Assembly: GCA_016720935.1 (NCBI GenBank)
Contig: JADKJP010000004.1
Span: 1-64,000, forward strand
Source of the DNA: Bacteroidota bacterium
GTDB taxonomy: Bacteria > Bacteroidota > Bacteroidia > AKYH767-A > 2013-40CM-41-45
Direction of reading: 5' to 3'
Length of the DNA: 64,000 nt
Below, piece by piece: positions 60,335 to 64,000 of the stretch. Within the stretch, counting starts at the first letter, position 1, and each line of letters begins with the position of its first letter. The translations under genes and the position numbers were made by a program. The notes below the pieces were generated by a model that was not told where the DNA came from, did not search any database, and saw only the letters and a list, made by a program, of their open reading frames with translations.

Positions 60335-60676
60335 ATGCAATTGAATAATAAAACCAAATTAATCATTGTAAAAAGCATCCACACGTTTATCTGGATATTT
60401 TTTAATGTCGTAATGTTCTATATGCTATTTGCGGTCATCACGAATAAACTGGATCTCTGGTTGTGGATAGGCTTCGGCTTGTTTGTGCTGGAAGGAATCA
60501 CCTTGCTCCTGTTTAAATTTTATTGCCCATTAACACTTATCGCCCGCAAATACTCTGATTCCACAAAAGACAATTTTGACATCTATTTACCAAACTGGCT
60601 GGCAAAATACACCAAGCTTATTTACACATCGCTGCTTGTCATGATACTGCTTATGACAATCTACAGGTTACTGTAA
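60335..60676 (+). CDS. Small membrane protein, three helices
   Basis: 113 residues with no cleavable signal. Three hydrophobic helices: residues about 15-37 (IWIFFNVVMFYMLFAVIT), 42-62 (LWIGFGLFVLEGITLLLF) and 91-110 (YTSLLVMILLMTIYRLL). A conserved-looking loop FYCPLTLIARKYSDSTKDNF sits between helices 2 and 3 and recalls DUF2784-like or related small membrane proteins. Basic N-terminus (NNKTKLIIVKSIH) favours an inside orientation. No function known and no operon partner visible. Confidence 0.6.
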   Translation: MQLNNKTKLIIVKSIHTFIWIFFNVVMFYMLFAVITNKLDLWLWIGFGLFVLEGITLLLFKFYCPLTLIARKYSDSTKDNFDIYLPNWLAKYTKLIYTSLLVMILLMTIYRLL

Positions 60677-60811
60677 CAACCACTTCAAATTCCACATAAA
60701 TCACATTTTCGAAATCATTCCTTTTACACCATCCATAAATTTACATGATAATCCTGCGAAATAGTTTGGTATCAGATTTTTTTTTATCTTGGAGAATATA
60801 AATATTTAGCC

Positions 60812-62482
60812 ATGGATAGATTTTCTCAAAAAGGATTCCTTGTGATTCTGTTTTTATTTTTATTTCTGAATAATAGCAAAGCGCAATCCGGTTTATGGAC
60901 CTGGGTACATGGCGACAGTGCTTATTATACCCTTGCCCGTTATGGAACACGTGGGATTCCTGACAGCAGCAATGTTCCGCCGGGATTATATGCTTCCGTG
61001 TTTTGGACTGATCACAATGGTAAATTCTGGATTTATGGCGGCAAAGATTATAGTAGCGGGTATTTTTCCGATATGTGGATGTTTGATCCTGACACAAGAG
61101 TTTGGACCTGGATGAAAGGCGATAGCGGAGCAGTGAATCAAGCACCGACATTTGGTATTAAAGGAGTATCCTCTCCATTGAATTCTCCGGGTTGTCGTGG
61201 ATTAGGCTCTCCGGCATGGACCGACAGTACAGGCAATCTATGGATGTATGGCGGTTATACAAAACAAAGAACCGGATCATTTCCATACAGGTATATGTCT
61301 GATTTGTGGAAATATGATATACAAACAAACGAATGGACCTGGATGGATGGCGATTCTCTCCCGGGAAATCTTGTACTCGGGGTAAAAGGCGTTCCGGCTC
61401 CAACCAACTCGCCAGGTTCTCTGGCTGAATGCTCCGATTATTGGACAGACAGCGAAAATAATTTTTGGTTCTATGGTGCAGGGCAGGATTTCTATTCCGC
61501 GTATTACCTCTGGAGATACAATCCGAACACCGGTGACTGGACATGGATGTCGGGTGGTACCAATTTTGGTAACGCGCATTATGGCACGAAAGGAGTTTTT
61601 GACAGCCTGAATTGTCCGGGTGCACGTTTCGCCCACACATCATGGCAAGGTAACGATGGAAAATTCTGGCTTTTTGGAGGAAGTTTTGACGGACTGGTCT
61701 ATGATCAATTTTTAAATGACCTCTGGTGCTACGACCCTCAGATCAATCAATGGGCATGGTACGCTGGAGATGATTCCTTATCCGACATTGCTCACTACGG
61801 TCCGGAATGTCATCCAGGTGATTCGCTTACACCCGGAAATGGAATTGAAGGAAGAGCTGCATGGATCGACGATCAGGGTAATCTCTGGAAATTCGGAGGA
61901 AAGTATGAGGTGCCCGGTAATGCCTATACGTTGAATCAATCTTTACTCTGGTGTTTTGTAATGGCTGATAAAAAATGGATGCTGGTAAACTCTCCTGTAC
62001 CGGATCCTTCCTTTTCTTTAGATGCTCAAAGACGTTTTGGAGTCCTTGGACAAGCCGATATCAACAGTCATCCTGGAGCACGATGTGGAACAGCGAGTTT
62101 CAAAGACCGGAACGGTGTGTTTTATATGTTTGGTGGTCTAACAAAAGTACCGGTCACAGGAATGGACGTCACTGTTAATGATATGTGGAGTTACGAACCT
62201 GATCCTTCCTGCCTCCAGCTTGCAGGTATAAATGAAAATAAAAGTTCAGAAGAAGAATTGATTGTTTTTCCGAATCCGGCAAATCAGGTAGTACATATTG
62301 AACAAATTAAAGGACTCAGGTATTTGCATATTGAACTAATAAATATACATGGACAGGTTGTTATGGACAAGAATGCCGGACTTCAAACCGAACTGAATTT
62401 ACAAAATATGGCTCCGGGAATTTATTACCTAATTCTCCATAATCATACTGAAAATAAATATTTAAAATTGATCGTTCAGTAA
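60812..62482 (+). CDS. Kelch/galactose-oxidase-type secreted propeller with T9SS tail
   Basis: 556 residues, intact. Start ATG 60812; a TATCTTGG box lies at 60785-60792, as in the BNR gene at 41754. Signal peptide MDRFSQKGFLVILFLFLFLN, cleaved after KAQ. Six kelch-like blades follow the pattern WxWMxGDS, YGxxG, WTDxxGxxWxYGG, LWxYDP (for example MWMFDPDTRVWTWMKGDS, DLWKYDIQTNEWTWMDGDS, DLWCYDPQINQWAWYAGDD). Kelch propellers often bind glycans or other proteins; galactose-oxidase Cu ligands are not evident. The T9SS tail has LIVFPNPANQVVHIE, IHGQVVMDKNAGL, APGIYYLILHNHT, end LIVQ. Surface protein. Confidence 0.85.
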   Translation: MDRFSQKGFLVILFLFLFLNNSKAQSGLWTWVHGDSAYYTLARYGTRGIPDSSNVPPGLYASVFWTDHNGKFWIYGGKDYSSGYFSDMWMFDPDTRVWTWMKGDSGAVNQAPTFGIKGVSSPLNSPGCRGLGSPAWTDSTGNLWMYGGYTKQRTGSFPYRYMSDLWKYDIQTNEWTWMDGDSLPGNLVLGVKGVPAPTNSPGSLAECSDYWTDSENNFWFYGAGQDFYSAYYLWRYNPNTGDWTWMSGGTNFGNAHYGTKGVFDSLNCPGARFAHTSWQGNDGKFWLFGGSFDGLVYDQFLNDLWCYDPQINQWAWYAGDDSLSDIAHYGPECHPGDSLTPGNGIEGRAAWIDDQGNLWKFGGKYEVPGNAYTLNQSLLWCFVMADKKWMLVNSPVPDPSFSLDAQRRFGVLGQADINSHPGARCGTASFKDRNGVFYMFGGLTKVPVTGMDVTVNDMWSYEPDPSCLQLAGINENKSSEEELIVFPNPANQVVHIEQIKGLRYLHIELINIHGQVVMDKNAGLQTELNLQNMAPGIYYLILHNHTENKYLKLIVQ

Positions 62483-62576
62483 ATTGCACTACCATTCCGT
62501 TAAAATTAAATAAGTGCGCATTTAACAGGCTCTATACTACAATTTATATTAGTATCCTGACAAAAACTACAGTACT

Positions 62577-64000
62577 TTGAAAAAATATATACTCTTCACT
62601 TTATTTACATTATACTATCTTAATGCTTCTTCACAACATATCTTTCAAAGGAAGTATTACCTCCCCGACTCTATCTATTATTCCGCTGTCAAAACAAAAG
62701 AACGCTTCGACGGAAAATTTGTAAACATGACTATTTATAGCAATCTAACTTTCCCTTCAAGCCAGATTCACCTTACAGAAATTGATCAGGCAGGTCGATT
62801 ACAATGGTACAAACGGTATAACGACTTAACTCAATATTCTTTTTATAACGATCTTGACATGCTTCCTGGCGGCGAATTAGCAGTCGTTGGACAAACCGCG
62901 GGAAGTGCAGCCACTCTGGTACTTTTTGATTCTTCAGCCAATATAACTGGCGCTTCAGCACTGTTTACCAGCGGAACATCGAATTTCGAATCCATTTTTC
63001 ATTCCAACACAAACGAATTTGTGATGTGCGGCGGTCTTCGTCAGCCCGACAACGCTGTTGTATTTGTTACAGATCCTTCAGGAAATTTAATCCGTGAAAA
63101 TGAATATCAGGTAAACGGAAAGCCTACGCATTTTCAGGAGGGGTTACTACTTAAAAACAACAATCATCTCTTCGCGGGACAAACCTATCCTGAAACAGGT
63201 AATAACTGGAAGTCACAACTTGCATTAATGGTAACAGACAATTCAGGAAACCCGGTATGGGGGCTTCAAACAGGAGATACCGCATACTCGATAAGTCCGT
63301 TGGTAGCATTTGAACTCTACGACCTCAGCATTGTTGTTGTAAGTATTTACACAACCACAGTCGGCGGCTTATCAACTTTTCCCGTTATCACAAAACTCTC
63401 ATTTGACGGACATACGCAATGGGCAAGAAAAATAACCAGTCCGGATTTCCTTTCCATAACCTCTGCGGCTCTTGTGGGACAAGACAAAATTGTTTTGACA
63501 GGATTTAATTTGCCATCCGGAACTCCGGAATCAGCAGTTATCGCTGTGTGTGATACTTCAGGGTCAGTTCTCTTCACAAAAGGGGTTTATGAGAACATAT
63601 TCGGTGTGGATGGGAAAGACATCACTGCCTGTGCTGATAGCGGAATTTTGATCTCCGCCTCCACTCCTGTTGGCAATGGATTTTATTTTCGATACCTCAT
63701 CAAAACTGATAATGCATTCAATTTTCATTGCAATGAAAATACAATACAATTGTCTGACACTCCAATCGCATCTTATGACAGCAGCGGATACAATCAATTT
63801 ACATCCACGTATACAATTAACCAAATACCTTTAAGCAACTTTCAATTTACGCTGGAAAACCCAATAGAAACGGATGCGTGTGATCCAAGCGATATTTCTG
63901 TATTGCCAATTTCCACAAATAACCTGATAGCTTATGTAAAAGAAAAAAATCTTGCTCTTAATTTCACAATGAGCCACCCGGATGTTTTGCTATTTGAGTT
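62577..64000 (+). CDS. Secreted repeat protein, partial (runs off the window)
   Basis: An open frame without a stop runs from TTG 62577 to the window edge, at least 474 codons. The start codon TTG begins a plausible signal peptide (LKKYILFTLFTLYYLNASS, cleaved near QHI), followed by DSIYYSAVKTKE. The body has propeller-like strand repeats: MLPGGELAVVGQTAGSA, SNTNEFVMCGGLRQPDN, LKNNNHLFAGQTYPETG, SFDGHTQWARK, VGQDKIVLTGFNLPSG. This is the architecture of a T9SS cargo protein, but its sorting domain lies outside the window. An upstream ATG is not in this frame, so TTG or a start farther upstream is needed. It follows the kelch gene by 94 bases. Confidence 0.7.
   Translation, partial: MKKYILFTLFTLYYLNASSQHIFQRKYYLPDSIYYSAVKTKERFDGKFVNMTIYSNLTFPSSQIHLTEIDQAGRLQWYKRYNDLTQYSFYNDLDMLPGGELAVVGQTAGSAATLVLFDSSANITGASALFTSGTSNFESIFHSNTNEFVMCGGLRQPDNAVVFVTDPSGNLIRENEYQVNGKPTHFQEGLLLKNNNHLFAGQTYPETGNNWKSQLALMVTDNSGNPVWGLQTGDTAYSISPLVAFELYDLSIVVVSIYTTTVGGLSTFPVITKLSFDGHTQWARKITSPDFLSITSAALVGQDKIVLTGFNLPSGTPESAVIAVCDTSGSVLFTKGVYENIFGVDGKDITACADSGILISASTPVGNGFYFRYLIKTDNAFNFHCNENTIQLSDTPIASYDSSGYNQFTSTYTINQIPLSNFQFTLENPIETDACDPSDISVLPISTNNLIAYVKEKNLALNFTMSHPDVLLFE

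Noticed and set aside
1..64000. tRNA or rRNA genes
   Set aside because: No cloverleaf or conserved rRNA segment was recognised on either strand, though a covariance search was not possible.

Overview
This window is a stretch of chromosome from a member of the Bacteroidota. The evidence is the large number of secreted proteins that end in a type IX secretion (T9SS) type A sorting domain (a YPNP-like motif, then a short beta-rich tail with GVYF/GIYF and a basic-hydrophobic end). Other pointers are delta-60, SBBP, YCF48, PKD and LamG surface architectures, Bacteroidota-style lipoproteins, a GldM-C-like domain and an A+T-rich composition. No rRNA, tRNA, CRISPR array, transposase or phage structural module was seen. 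No T9SS machinery genes are present, so the window holds cargo rather than the export apparatus.

Layout. 1-6.6 kb: a decayed or badly sequenced region with two frameshifted T9SS cargo genes (548-2150 minus, 3019-5702 plus), a broken DUF4242-like gene (6143-6345 minus) and REP-like repeats. 6.7-11.1 kb: a delta-60 repeat protein and a convergent SBBP-type propeller protein. 11.5-13.1 kb: a cupin, a disordered hydrophilic protein and a BamE-like lipoprotein; the first two share a promoter-proximal TGTAAC direct repeat. 13.2-13.6 kb: a stray 3' copy of a permease gene fused to a REP-like cluster. 13.8-22.5 kb: three minus-strand genes, a giant five-LamG protein and two tandem beta-helix paralogs. 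23.6-26.1 kb: an amino-acid permease and a Rieske oxygenase, probably one operon. 26.4-34 kb: a YCF48-like cargo protein, a small GldM-C-like protein, a Fic AMP-transferase behind a cluster of operator-like repeats, a short BatD-like protein, a TMTC-like GT-C/TPR membrane protein, and a two-gene lipoprotein operon with an alpha/beta hydrolase. 34.2-45 kb: more T9SS cargo, including a surface di-heme peroxidase, and a PAS/zinc-ribbon protein. 45.3-51.9 kb: a papain-like peptidase and four successive secreted proteins of unknown function, the best candidate here for an undescribed system. 52-54 kb: an AraC regulator and a methyltransferase, separated from the previous cluster by a 23-bp perfect hairpin. 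54.4-64 kb: LamG, PD40, kelch and other cargo, with the last gene running off the window.

Many cargo genes (6685, 12308, 13776, 34229, 35773, 38947, 41814, 57738) are interrupted by one-base indels. Most fall in homopolymers of 3 to 8 bases, and restoring one base recovers a complete signal peptide or sorting domain. I annotate these as single genes and flag sequencing error as the leading explanation. The cytoplasmic and membrane genes (permease, Rieske, Fic, AraC, methyltransferase, GT-C) read through intact.
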